Shown: positions 50,627 to 58,650 of the stretch, piece by piece
Numbering within the stretch: position 1 is the first letter of the stretch
Layout of the letters: each line of letters opens with the position of its first letter
Assembly: GCA_045598965.1 (NCBI GenBank)
Contig: JAZRVH010000025.1
Location: forward strand, 38,100 to 102,099
Source of the DNA: RGIG426 sp045598965
Lineage (GTDB): Bacteria > Bacillota > Clostridia > Oscillospirales > Acutalibacteraceae
DNA: 64,000 nucleotides
Reading direction: 5' to 3'
Notes under the pieces: generated by a model
Told to the model about the DNA's origin: nothing
What the model saw: only the letters and a program-made list of their open reading frames with translations
Databases searched by the model: none
Made by a program: the position numbers and the translations under genes

Positions 50627-50848
50627 ATGCCGGAATTGAAGTATGAAATCGTGAAAGAGTGCGGCGTTCTGTCCCAGACTCCGTCCGGTTGGACGAAAGA
50701 GCTGAACCTCATTAGCTGGAACGACCGTGCCCCGAAGTACGACATCCGTGAGTGGGCACCGGAGCGTGCGAAAATGGGCAAAGGCTGCACCATGACGCCG
50801 GATGAGGCCATCCTGCTCCGTGACTTGCTTAACGAGATGGACCTGTAA
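50627..50848 (+). CDS. YdbC/PC4-family ssDNA-binding-like protein
   Basis: A 73-residue protein of the YdbC group, related to the PC4 coactivator fold: LKYEIVKECGVLSQTPSGWTKELNLISWNDRAPKYDIREW and a C-terminal helix with EAILLRDLL. Members bind single-stranded nucleic acid in vitro; role in the cell unknown. ATG at 50627 is preferred because AAAGGAG lies eight bases upstream. It stands between the DivIVA-like gene and uppP. Confidence 0.88.
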   Translation: MPELKYEIVKECGVLSQTPSGWTKELNLISWNDRAPKYDIREWAPERAKMGKGCTMTPDEAILLRDLLNEMDL

Positions 50849-50860
50849 GAAAAACGACGA

Positions 50861-50891
50861 CGAAACGGAGGAGGAAACTTCTCCGTTTTTG
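50861..50891 (+). terminator. Terminator after the YdbC gene
   Basis: AAACGGAG pairs with CTCCGTTT, then TTG and T-rich sequence. Confidence 0.8.
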
Positions 50892-50917
50892 TCGTTTCGG
50901 CACAAAGGAGAATGGGT

Positions 50918-51766
50918 ATGTCCGCATTTTTTGAAATCTTAAAATCCATTTTGATGGGAATTGTGCAGGGAATCACCGAATGGCTCCCCATCAGCAGTAC
51001 CGCTCACTTGGCGTTACTTGATGAAGTGGTCAAAATGGATGTGTCCGCTGATTTTTTCAGAATTTTTGAGGTGGTTATCCAAGTTGGCTCCATCTTGGCG
51101 GTGCTGGTGCTTTACTTCAACAAGCTGAACCCGTGGGCACGCAATAAAAACGACGAGGAAAAGAAAAACACCCTGATGTTGTGGGTGAAAGTGGCGGTAG
51201 CAAGTGTTCCCGCCGCCATCGTGGGACTGCTTATCGACGACTGGCTGGACGGTGTGCTGGAGCGGTCGGCAATGTGGGTGATTGCGGCGACACTTGTCAT
51301 TTACGGTGTGCTGTTTATATGGATGGAGAACCGCAAAAAAACGCCGAAAATCCGCAACTTTGAGGAAATGAGCTTCAAGACCGCCTTGCTTATCGGCGTG
51401 TTCCAGATGCTTGCTCTCATCCCCGGAACCTCCCGTTCCGGCTCGACCATTTTAGGAGCGACGGTGCTCGGCACAGCCCGTGTTACGGCGGCGGAATTTT
51501 CGTTTTTTATGGCGATTCCTGTGATGTTCGGTGCCAGCGGTCTGAAACTGTTCAAAGCGGGTTTAGACGGCTCGTTATTTACCTTTACGGGATTTGAATG
51601 GTTGCTGCTCGTTATCGGGCTTGTGGTATCGTTCCTCGTATCGCTGGTGGTTATTCGCTGGCTCATCGCTTTTGTGAAAAAGCACAGCTTCAAGCCGTTT
51701 GGCTTTTATCGCATCGCCCTCGGTGCGGTGGTGTTCGGCGTGGTTGCCCTGCCGGCCGTCTTATAA
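50918..51766 (+). CDS. uppP: Undecaprenyl-diphosphatase (BacA/UppP)
   Basis: About 282 residues with seven or eight TM helices. The motifs GITEWLPISSTAHLAL and PGTSRSGST, both catalytic in UppP, are intact. It recycles the lipid carrier used by MraY and the wall flippases. ATG at 50918 is preferred because AAAGGAG is seven bases upstream; the ATG at 50912 is too close. Confidence 0.95.
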   Translation: MSAFFEILKSILMGIVQGITEWLPISSTAHLALLDEVVKMDVSADFFRIFEVVIQVGSILAVLVLYFNKLNPWARNKNDEEKKNTLMLWVKVAVASVPAAIVGLLIDDWLDGVLERSAMWVIAATLVIYGVLFIWMENRKKTPKIRNFEEMSFKTALLIGVFQMLALIPGTSRSGSTILGATVLGTARVTAAEFSFFMAIPVMFGASGLKLFKAGLDGSLFTFTGFEWLLLVIGLVVSFLVSLVVIRWLIAFVKKHSFKPFGFYRIALGAVVFGVVALPAVL

Positions 51767-51773
51767 GAACAAC

Positions 51774-51815
51774 AAAAAAGACCTTGCAACGTGGAGTTTG
51801 TTGCAAGGTCTTTTC
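51774..51815 (+). terminator. Terminator between uppP and trxB, both strands
   Basis: AAAAAGACCTTGCAAC pairs with GTTGCAAGGTCTTTT around a nine-base loop; T runs in both directions. Confidence 0.88.
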
Positions 51816-51831
51816 TTATGCTGTTTAATGT

Positions 51832-52740
51832 TTACAGGTTATCCAAATACCGGCAGGCGGCGAGGGCGGCTACGGCACCGTCAGCGGCGGCGGTCGTGAT
51901 TTGACGCACCGATTTTTGACGGCAATCGCCGGCGACAAACACGTTTTCAGCCGGCGTGAGACAGCGTTCGTCGCTGTCAAAATAGCCGTAGTCATTGAGC
52001 GGGGCAATCGCCGAAAACGGTTCGTTTTCCGGGATGAGGCCGATGGCGATAAACACGCCGTCTACGAGCAGTTCGGAGGTTTCGCCGGCATTGTTTTTAA
52101 GGGAGATGCCTTCAAGGGTTTCGTCCCCGATGATGCCGGTGACCACCGTGTCGAACACGGCTTCGATGTTGTTTTTGGCATCCACCGCTTGGCGGAGCTT
52201 TTCCTCGCCCGTAAAATCGCTGAGGTTTTGTACCATCACGACTTTTTTGCAGTTTTCGGCGAGCAGGAGAGCTTCCTGCAAAGCGGAGTTGCCGCCGCCG
52301 ATAACGGCTACGGTTTTGTCACGGTAGAAAGCACCGTCGCACACGGCACAAAAGGAGATGCCATTGCCCACGAATGCGGTTTCTCGGTCAAGTCCCAACA
52401 TACGGTGCTTTACGCCGGTGGCAAGAATGACCGTGCGTGCATCAAAGGTGTGAGAGCTGGTGTCGGCGGTGAGAATACCGTCGTGGCGGGAGAGGGATTT
52501 GACACATCCGAAATCCATATCGGCCCCTTGCTCCAGCACCTGTTCCACCAGTTTGTCGGCAAGCTCGTTACCGCTGACTTGCAAAAAACCGGGGAAATTT
52601 TCCACCTTCGGGGAATAGGTCATCTGTCCGCCGGGAGTGCTTTTTTCAAGCACCAGTACGGTTTTGTTGGCACGCAGGGCATAGAGCGCCGCCGTCAATC
52701 CGGCGGGACCGGCACCCACCACCAAAACATCATAAATCAT
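51832..52740 (-). CDS. trxB: Thioredoxin reductase (TrxB-type flavoprotein)
   Basis: A 302-residue FAD/NAD(P) oxidoreductase. FAD loop VVGAGPAGLTAALYA, the redox pair in CAVCDGAFYRDK (normally CATCDG) and NADPH loop GGGNSALQEALLLA are present, ending with VFVAGDC. It lies 18 bases after nrdD, whose C terminus carries a thioredoxin-like domain, so it may reduce that domain. No separate trxA is in the window. Confidence 0.93.
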   Translation of the reverse strand: MIYDVLVVGAGPAGLTAALYALRANKTVLVLEKSTPGGQMTYSPKVENFPGFLQVSGNELADKLVEQVLEQGADMDFGCVKSLSRHDGILTADTSSHTFDARTVILATGVKHRMLGLDRETAFVGNGISFCAVCDGAFYRDKTVAVIGGGNSALQEALLLAENCKKVVMVQNLSDFTGEEKLRQAVDAKNNIEAVFDTVVTGIIGDETLEGISLKNNAGETSELLVDGVFIAIGLIPENEPFSAIAPLNDYGYFDSDERCLTPAENVFVAGDCRQKSVRQITTAAADGAVAALAACRYLDNL

Positions 52741-52758
52741 AGAAAGACACTCCTGTGC

Positions 52759-55158
52759 TTATTGCTTTTCGATAAATTGGATAATCTCATCCATTTGGGC
52801 ATATTTCACCGAGCCGCTCTGATGACGCACCACCAGCGTGGGGGCTTGGCGAATGCCGTATTCCGCAACAAGATTCGGATTTTCCTCCGCAATGAGCTTC
52901 GTGTACGGGATGCCGGCTTTGTCCAAACGAGCCGCAATCATCTTGCATTTCGGGCAAGTGGCGGTGGCGAACAGCAGAATTTTGCCCTCGACTTCGGCGG
53001 GAGCCGTCTCTTTGGCGGCACAGCAGTCGCAGGTGTCGGCGGTTTCGGCGTTGTGGTAAATCGGGCCGTTGTGGGTCAGATTGGAGCGACCGATATCGTA
53101 CACCTTGCGGTCTTTGTACTCCTGCGTTTTACCGTCGTTCCAGTTTTGCACCGGGCGATAGTAACCGGTAATACGGCTGTAAACCTCGGTGGGTTCACCG
53201 CACTCGGGGCAGGTGTATTGTTCGCCCGCAACATAGCCGTGCTTTTTGCAGACGGAGTAGGTGGGAGACAGTGTGTAATACGGCAGCTTGTAGTTTTCGG
53301 CAATTTTGCGTACCAGGGATGCCGCCGCTTTCCAATCGGGCAGTTTTTCGCCGAGGAAAGCGTGGAACACCGTGCCGGAGGTGTAGAGGGTCTGCAGTTC
53401 ATCCTGAATATCCAAAGCGGCGAACACGTCATCCGTGAAGCCGACCGGCAGGTGAGAGCTGTTGGTGTAATACGGGGTATCGTCGCAGGATTTTGCGGCG
53501 GTTTTGATGTCGGGGAAGCGTTTGATATCGTGTTTTGCCAAACGGAAACTGGTGGATTCCGCCGGGGTGGCTTCCAGGTTGTAAAGGTCGCCGTATTGCT
53601 CTTGATAATCGGACAGACGCTCACGCATGTGGTTGAGCACGTCCTGGGTGAATTTTTGGGTTTTCGGGTCGGTCATATCGCCGCCGAGCCAGTTGGCGTT
53701 AAGGCCTACTTCGTTCATACCCACAAGACCGATGGTGGAGAAGTGGTTGTCGAAGGTGCCCAGATAGTGGCGAGTATAGGGGTATAAGCCCTCATCCAGC
53801 ATTTTGGTGACCACGGTGCGTTTCACTTTCAGCGAACGGGCGGAGATATCCATCATGTGGTCTAAGCGGCGATAGAAGTCCTTTTCATCCGATGCCAGAT
53901 AGGCGATGCGGGGCATATTGATTGTGACAACGCCGATAGAACCGGTGGATTCGCCGCTTCCGAAGAAGCCGCCGGATTTTTTACGCAATTCACGGAGATC
54001 CAAACGCAGGCGGCAGCACATACTACGCACGTCGCTCGGTTCCATGTCGCTGTTGATATAGTTGGAGAAGTAGGGAGTGCCGTATTTGGCGGTCATTTCA
54101 AACAAAAGGCGGTTGTTTTCGGTATCCGACCAGTCGAAATCACGGGTGATGGAGTAGGTGGGGATGGGATACTGGAATCCACGACCGTTGGCGTCGCCCT
54201 CAATCATAATCTCGAGGAACGCTTTGTTGACCATATCCATTTCGGCTTTGCAGTCTTTGTACTTGAAGGGCATCTCTTTGCCGCCCACAATAGCGGGAAG
54301 CTCGGCAAGGTCATGCGGCACAGTCCAGTCGAGGGTGATGTTGGAGAACGGAGCCTGCGTGCCCCAACGGCTCGGGGTATTGACGCCGAAAATAAAGGAT
54401 TCGATGCATTTTTTCACCTGGTCATAATCCAGGTTGTCGACCTTGACAAACGGAGCAAGATAGGTATCAAAGGAGGAGAATGCCTGAGCACCCGCCCACT
54501 CGTTTTGCATAATACCTAAGAAGTTGACCATTTGGTTGCAAAGGGTGGCGAGGTGGCTCGCCGGAGAGGAGGTGATTTTGCCCGGAATTCCGCCGAGACC
54601 CTCTTGGATGAGCTGTTTGAGCGACCAACCGGCACAGTAACCGGTCAGCATAGAGAGGTCGTGGAGGTGGATGTCCGCATTGCGGTGAGCGTTGGCAATT
54701 TCGTCGTCATAAATCTCACTGAGCCAGTAGTTGGCGGTGATGGCACCGGAGTTGGAGAGAATGAGACCACCCACCGAATAGGTGACGGTGGAGTTCTCTT
54801 TCACACGCCAGTCGTTGATTTTCACATAATTGTCCACCAACTCTTTGTAGTCGAGAATGGTGGATTTCATATTGCGGATTTTTTCCCGTTGACGACGATA
54901 GAGAATGTAGGCTTTTGCGACGTCGTCATAGCCGGCTTGGCTTAAAACCGATTCGACGCTGTCCTGCACATCCTCCACCGCAATGAGACCGTCTTTGATT
55001 TTCGGCTCAAAAGCGGCAGTGACTTTCAATGCCAGCAGGTCGATGATGTCGGGATTGTATTGCTTTTGGCAGGCGTCAAATGCTTTGGTAATGGCACCTG
55101 AAATTTTTTGTAAATCGAATTCTGCAATCTTTCCGTCTCGTTTTTGAACTTGGTACAT
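52759..55158 (-). CDS. nrdD: Anaerobic ribonucleoside-triphosphate reductase with C-terminal thioredoxin-like domain
   Basis: A 799-residue class III reductase. Residues 1-95 form the ATP-cone (YQVQKRDGKIAEFDLQKISGAI). The glycyl radical core follows, with a zinc-type CPECGE near 660-680 and the radical site region SRITGYYRPVQNWNDGK near 685. The last 85 residues are an added thioredoxin/glutaredoxin-like domain: KILLFATATCPKCKMIAARLDKAGIPY with a CPKC pair and a cis-Pro region (QAPTLVV). Some Clostridia have this fusion, yet it is not universal. Two NrdR-like boxes and a strong promoter lie upstream. Confidence 0.93.
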   Translation of the reverse strand: MYQVQKRDGKIAEFDLQKISGAITKAFDACQKQYNPDIIDLLALKVTAAFEPKIKDGLIAVEDVQDSVESVLSQAGYDDVAKAYILYRRQREKIRNMKSTILDYKELVDNYVKINDWRVKENSTVTYSVGGLILSNSGAITANYWLSEIYDDEIANAHRNADIHLHDLSMLTGYCAGWSLKQLIQEGLGGIPGKITSSPASHLATLCNQMVNFLGIMQNEWAGAQAFSSFDTYLAPFVKVDNLDYDQVKKCIESFIFGVNTPSRWGTQAPFSNITLDWTVPHDLAELPAIVGGKEMPFKYKDCKAEMDMVNKAFLEIMIEGDANGRGFQYPIPTYSITRDFDWSDTENNRLLFEMTAKYGTPYFSNYINSDMEPSDVRSMCCRLRLDLRELRKKSGGFFGSGESTGSIGVVTINMPRIAYLASDEKDFYRRLDHMMDISARSLKVKRTVVTKMLDEGLYPYTRHYLGTFDNHFSTIGLVGMNEVGLNANWLGGDMTDPKTQKFTQDVLNHMRERLSDYQEQYGDLYNLEATPAESTSFRLAKHDIKRFPDIKTAAKSCDDTPYYTNSSHLPVGFTDDVFAALDIQDELQTLYTSGTVFHAFLGEKLPDWKAAASLVRKIAENYKLPYYTLSPTYSVCKKHGYVAGEQYTCPECGEPTEVYSRITGYYRPVQNWNDGKTQEYKDRKVYDIGRSNLTHNGPIYHNAETADTCDCCAAKETAPAEVEGKILLFATATCPKCKMIAARLDKAGIPYTKLIAEENPNLVAEYGIRQAPTLVVRHQSGSVKYAQMDEIIQFIEKQ

Positions 55159-55201
55159 AAAGAAAACCCCTTTCTTGTGGTTGAATGTTCATAGCGAACC
55201 T

Positions 55202-55255
55202 ATCATACCACAAGATTTAGGGGCTGTCAAGTAACAATTTTTCAATATATTGTGA
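55202..55255 (-). promoter_or_regulatory. nrdD promoter with two NrdR boxes
   Basis: On the minus strand TTGACA (55225-55230), 17 bases and TATGAT (55202-55207). A near-consensus NrdR box TCACAATATATTGAAA lies at 55240-55255. A weaker second box lies in the spacer at 55208-55222, 32 bp away. Paired NrdR boxes about three helical turns apart are the known arrangement, so ribonucleotide-dependent repression is likely. Confidence 0.75.
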
Positions 55256-55270
55256 TTTTTGGGGACGGTT

Positions 55271-55966
55271 TTAGATGCCCCGAAGGTGTGTATTTGGGAC
55301 ATTCGGGGTCAAAAAACCTTGAAATTCTCGCATTTTTGCGGGGGTGTGAGCGGAATAACCCGTCTCTAAAATATCGCCCGAATCGGTAAAGGATTGCAAA
55401 AAATAATTTTGGGAGCCTTTAATCCATACCCCAATATCTTGTATAGACGCATCATCGTGCAATTCCGCAACTACGGTGGTTCGCAGTTCAAAGGGAATAT
55501 CGGAGGCACGAAGCAGGGCGAGGCTTTCCTCGATTTTTGACGGGTCAAAGCCGGGAACTCCCACCGTTTCGGCATAGCGGGCGGAGGAATTCTTGATATC
55601 CATCGCCACGTAATCCACCAAATGCTCATTCAAGATGGTTTTGAGCACGTGGGGTAACGTGCCGTTTGTGTCCAATTTTACGGCAAAGCCGAGCTTGCGG
55701 ATTTTGCGGATGAAGTCCACGATATCCGGCTGTAACAAAGGCTCGCCACCGGTGATACACACGCCGTCCAGCACTTTTTTGCGTCCCTCTAAAAATTGGA
55801 AAAACGCTTCTTCGGGCATTTCGTCCGGAAGTGCTCGCTCGGGAAGAACCAGCGAGGCGTTGTGGCAGAAGGGACACCGTAGATTACAGCCAAGGGTAAA
55901 CACGGTGCAGGCGACGTGCTCGGGAAAGTCGAGCAGGGTCAATTTTTGTACTCCGCCGAGTCGCAT
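55271..55966 (-). CDS. nrdG: Anaerobic ribonucleotide reductase activating enzyme (radical SAM)
   Basis: A 231-residue radical SAM protein with the cluster motif CNLRCPFCHN (C-x3-C-x2-C) near residue 27, the SAM region GGEPLLQP, and a later MDIKNSSARYAETVG. It installs the glycyl radical in NrdD. It lies upstream of nrdD on the same strand, with the NrdR/promoter region between them. It could also act on another glycyl radical enzyme, though context favours NrdD. Confidence 0.85.
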   Translation of the reverse strand: MRLGGVQKLTLLDFPEHVACTVFTLGCNLRCPFCHNASLVLPERALPDEMPEEAFFQFLEGRKKVLDGVCITGGEPLLQPDIVDFIRKIRKLGFAVKLDTNGTLPHVLKTILNEHLVDYVAMDIKNSSARYAETVGVPGFDPSKIEESLALLRASDIPFELRTTVVAELHDDASIQDIGVWIKGSQNYFLQSFTDSGDILETGYSAHTPAKMREFQGFLTPNVPNTHLRGI

Positions 55967-56035
55967 AGACAGACCATCCTTTCTTTATACTCATTATAAT
56001 ATACGGCAAAGGGTGCGGGAAAATGGGAAAAGAGA

Positions 56036-56068
56036 AAAATCCCCGCCGCAGAAACGGCGGGGATTTCA
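56036..56068 (-). terminator. Terminator of the rpsF-ssb-rpsR operon
   Basis: On the minus strand CCCCGCCG pairs with CGGCGGGG, followed by ATTTTTC. Confidence 0.88.
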
Positions 56069-56077
56069 CAGGTCTGT

Positions 56078-56335
56078 TTACTCCGCCACGTAGGGGAGAA
56101 GAGCGATCTGACGGGCACGTTTGATGGCGACGGTCAGTTCACGTTGGTGACGGGCACAGGTGCCGGTCACACGACGGGGCAGAATCTTACCACGCTCGGA
56201 AAGATGGCGTTTCAGACGAGCCACGTCTTTGTAATCGATGGTCTGGACCTTGTCCATGCAGAAGGTGCAGACTTTACGGCGACCTTTACGTGCACCGGCA
56301 CGCATCGGGCGTTCGCTTCTTTCGAATTCGGCCAT
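56078..56335 (-). CDS. rpsR: Ribosomal protein S18
   Basis: An 85-residue S18 with the core KDVARLKRHLSERGKILPRRVTGTCARHQRELTVAIKRARQIALLPYV. A CTFC pair at about 30-33 and a later Cys suggest the zinc-binding form. ATG at 56335 follows AAAGGAGG; the ATG/GTG upstream is inside that site. Last gene of the rpsF-ssb-rpsR set. Confidence 0.97.
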   Translation of the reverse strand: MAEFERSERPMRAGARKGRRKVCTFCMDKVQTIDYKDVARLKRHLSERGKILPRRVTGTCARHQRELTVAIKRARQIALLPYVAE

Positions 56336-56376
56336 GAAAAAGCCTCCTTTACACAAAAATAGGAAATTCTGAAAAA

Positions 56377-56826
56377 TCAGAACGGAAGATCATCGTCTCC
56401 GGCGATTTCTTCGAAGTCACCGGCGGAAGCGGTAGAAAACGCCGTGGACGGCTCGTTCCATGCGGGAACCTGAGAATCGCCGCCGGCAGGAGCGTTATAG
56501 CCGCCGCCGTTTTTGGATTCACAGAAATAAGCGTTGTCCACAACCACTTCATAAGAAGTGCGTTTGTTGCCGTCTTTGTCGGTGAAAGGGCGAGCCTGCA
56601 ACGAGCCGTTGACGGCGATGCGGTTGCCCTTGTGGAAATAGCGGGTGATGAATTCGGCAGTCTGACGCCACGCAACGCAGTTAATAAAGTCGGTCTGGCG
56701 TTCTTGTCCTTGGGACACGAAACGGCGATCGACTGCGACGGTGAAACTGGTGACTGCAATTTGGTTAGAGGTGTGGCGCAACTCGGGATCCGCCGTGAGG
56801 CGACCCATAAGACAGATAACGTTCAT
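56377..56826 (-). CDS. ssb: Single-stranded DNA-binding protein
   Basis: A 149-residue SSB: OB fold (MNVICLMGRLTADPELRHTSN, FINCVAWRQTAEFI) over residues 1-105, a Gly/Ala linker and the acidic tail ending DDDLPF, the known protein-docking tip. It lies between rpsF and rpsR as usual. Confidence 0.97.
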   Translation of the reverse strand: MNVICLMGRLTADPELRHTSNQIAVTSFTVAVDRRFVSQGQERQTDFINCVAWRQTAEFITRYFHKGNRIAVNGSLQARPFTDKDGNKRTSYEVVVDNAYFCESKNGGGYNAPAGGDSQVPAWNEPSTAFSTASAGDFEEIAGDDDLPF

Positions 56827-56831
56827 TGCGT

Positions 56832-57260
56832 TTATTCCTCCTCGGATTTTTCCGCCGGAGCTTCTTCAGCAGCTTTGGCGGCTTCTTTCTCAGCGGCTTT
56901 GGCAGCGGCTTCCGCTTCTTTAGCGGCTTTGGCGGCCTCGGCAGCAGCTTCGGCGGCGATGGCTTTCTCGTCCTTGCGAACGGTCATGTTACGCAGAACG
57001 CCGTCGGTAATTTTTGCGACACGTTCGAGTTCCGCCGGGAATTCCGGATTGGACACGAAGTTGTAAAGGACATAGAAACCTTCGGTTTCGTCCTGAATCG
57101 GGTAAGCCAGACGACGGGTACCCCATTCGTCGACTTTGCCTAATTCCGCATTGTTCGCAATCAAGGTTTCGAATTTCTCTTTGATTGCGGCGGTGCCCTC
57201 CTCACCGAGACTGGTGGAGAAAATGAACACCGCTTCATACGTAGCTTTCACTGTGGGCAT
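56832..57260 (-). CDS. rpsF: Ribosomal protein S6 with Ala/Lys/Glu-rich tail
   Basis: A 142-residue S6. The first 97 residues are the normal fold (YEAVFIFSTSLGEEGTAAIKEKFE, RLAYPIQDETEGFYVLYNF). The last 45 residues are unusual, AAEAAAEAAKAAKEAEAAAKAAEKEA and similar, an almost pure Ala/Lys/Glu helix ending in acidic residues. ATG at 57260 follows AAGGAGGTG. The operon rpsF-ssb-rpsR is standard. Confidence 0.95.
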   Translation of the reverse strand: MPTVKATYEAVFIFSTSLGEEGTAAIKEKFETLIANNAELGKVDEWGTRRLAYPIQDETEGFYVLYNFVSNPEFPAELERVAKITDGVLRNMTVRKDEKAIAAEAAAEAAKAAKEAEAAAKAAEKEAAKAAEEAPAEKSEEE

Positions 57261-57341
57261 AGTTGACACCTCCTTGTGGTCATTTGGCCCCGTTTCTCTT
57301 GAACGGAGCAAGGATAATACTCTTTGCAAACGCAAAGGCAA
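57261..57341 (-). promoter_or_regulatory. rpsF leader, possible S6:S18 autoregulatory element
   Basis: The leader contains a hairpin CTTTGC..GCAAAG, a second CCGTT..AACGG stem and then the ribosome binding site. In S6:S18 leaders a CCG bulge in such a stem binds the protein pair. Position fits; the detailed structure was not verified. Confidence 0.4.
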
Positions 57342-57346
57342 CAGAT

Positions 57347-57375
57347 ATTATACCAACATATTTCGCTCTCGTCAA
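57347..57375 (-). promoter_or_regulatory. Promoter for rpsF-ssb-rpsR
   Basis: TTGACG, 17 bases, TATAAT on the minus strand. Confidence 0.8.
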
Positions 57376-57407
57376 GCATTATTTTTGTAAAAGAGAAAAG
57401 ATTTTTC

Positions 57408-57436
57408 TTTACAAACGCCAAAAAGTCCGATATAAT
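57408..57436 (+). promoter_or_regulatory. Promoter for prfB
   Basis: TTTACA, 17 bases, TATAAT. Its spacer shares AACGCCAAAAA with the tRNA-Gln promoter at 62917. Confidence 0.7.
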
Positions 57437-57469
57437 GACGAATGGAGAAAAAACAAGGAGTTGTACAAG

Positions 57470-58603
57470 ATGCTACAATACGACGAATTGCGGTTAAAAT
57501 TAGAAAATTTACGTCCGGCCCTTTCGGACTTGGAAAATGCGTTGGGTGTTCCTCAAATCAAGCGTGAGGTGGCGGAGCTTGAGCAGCGTGCCGCTGCACC
57601 CGGATTTTGGGATAATATGGAAAATGCCCAAAAGGTAACACAACGTACCGCCCAGCTGAAAGACAAGCTGGAGGGCTACGAAAAGCTGGTGGCACGCTAC
57701 GAGGATACGCTGGCTCTTATTGAGCTTGCCAACGAGGAAGAAGACGAAACGCTTCTTGAAGAGTGTGAGCAGGGTGTAACCGATGTGGAGGAAGGCATTG
57801 AGACCCAACGTCTTGCCACGCTTCTCACCGGTGAATATGACGCCAAAAACGCCATTGTCACGTTCCACGCCGGTGCCGGCGGAACCGAGGCACAGGATTG
57901 GGCGGAAATGCTGTATCGTATGTATACTCACTGGGCGGAAACCCGTGGGTTTAACTACCGTATTCTTGACTATCTCGACGGAGATGAAGCGGGCATTAAA
58001 AGTGCCTCGATTATGGTGGAGGGCGAAAACGCCTACGGATATCTGAAAAGTGAATCGGGCGTTCACCGCTTGGTGCGTGTATCCCCGTTTGATGCGTCCG
58101 GTCGCCGTCACACGTCGTTTTCGGCGGTGGAGGTTATGCCGGAAATCGACGATTCCGTTGAGGTGGACATTCGCCCCGAGGATATTAAAATGGATGTATA
58201 CCGTTCCTCCGGTGCCGGCGGTCAGAAGGTCAACAAGACCTCCTCGGCTGTTCGCTTGACCCACATTCCGACCGGTATTGTGGTGGCGTGTCAAACCGAA
58301 CGCAGCCAGTACCAAAACCGGGATACCGCTATGTGTATGTTGCGGTCGAAGCTGGTGGAAATCAAAGAGCGTGAGCATTTGGATAAAATCGAAGACATCA
58401 AAGGTGCCCAGGCACAGATTGCGTGGGGCAGCCAAATTCGCTCTTACGTCTTTATGCCGTATACGATGGTGAAAGACCATCGCACCGGTTTTGAAACCGG
58501 CAACATCTCTGCGGTGATGGACGGCGGATTGGACGGATTTATCAACGCCTATCTGAAACACAAAGCCTCCGGCGAGGCCGATGTGGGCGGCGACGTGGAA
58601 TAA
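57470..58603 (+). CDS. prfB: Peptide chain release factor 2
   Basis: A 377-residue class I release factor. The stop-codon reader tripeptide SPF is in VSPFDASGRRH and the catalytic GGQ is in SSGAGGQKVNKTSSA. Many bacteria have a programmed frameshift near codon 25 of prfB; here the frame is continuous and no in-frame TGA was found, so that autoregulation is absent. ATG at 57470 follows AAGGAG; the open frame upstream to 57263 has no homology. Confidence 0.97.
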   Translation: MLQYDELRLKLENLRPALSDLENALGVPQIKREVAELEQRAAAPGFWDNMENAQKVTQRTAQLKDKLEGYEKLVARYEDTLALIELANEEEDETLLEECEQGVTDVEEGIETQRLATLLTGEYDAKNAIVTFHAGAGGTEAQDWAEMLYRMYTHWAETRGFNYRILDYLDGDEAGIKSASIMVEGENAYGYLKSESGVHRLVRVSPFDASGRRHTSFSAVEVMPEIDDSVEVDIRPEDIKMDVYRSSGAGGQKVNKTSSAVRLTHIPTGIVVACQTERSQYQNRDTAMCMLRSKLVEIKEREHLDKIEDIKGAQAQIAWGSQIRSYVFMPYTMVKDHRTGFETGNISAVMDGGLDGFINAYLKHKASGEADVGGDVE

Positions 58604-58610
58604 GAAAAAA

Positions 58611-58650
58611 CAAAAGCGACGATGTGGTGTTTCCGCATCGTCGCTTTTTC
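58611..58650 (+). terminator. Terminator between prfB and the flippase gene, both strands
   Basis: GCGACGATG pairs with CATCGTCGC across an 11-base loop, with flanking A and T runs. Confidence 0.85.

Noticed and set aside
51901..53787. Long plus-strand open frame of about 628 codons
   Set aside because: It lies antisense to trxB and nrdD, whose motifs are clear, and its product is low in any family signal. Such shadows are common in GC-balanced genes.
57470..57560. Programmed frameshift in prfB
   Set aside because: No in-frame TGA with the slippery CTT-TGA context; the frame is continuous.
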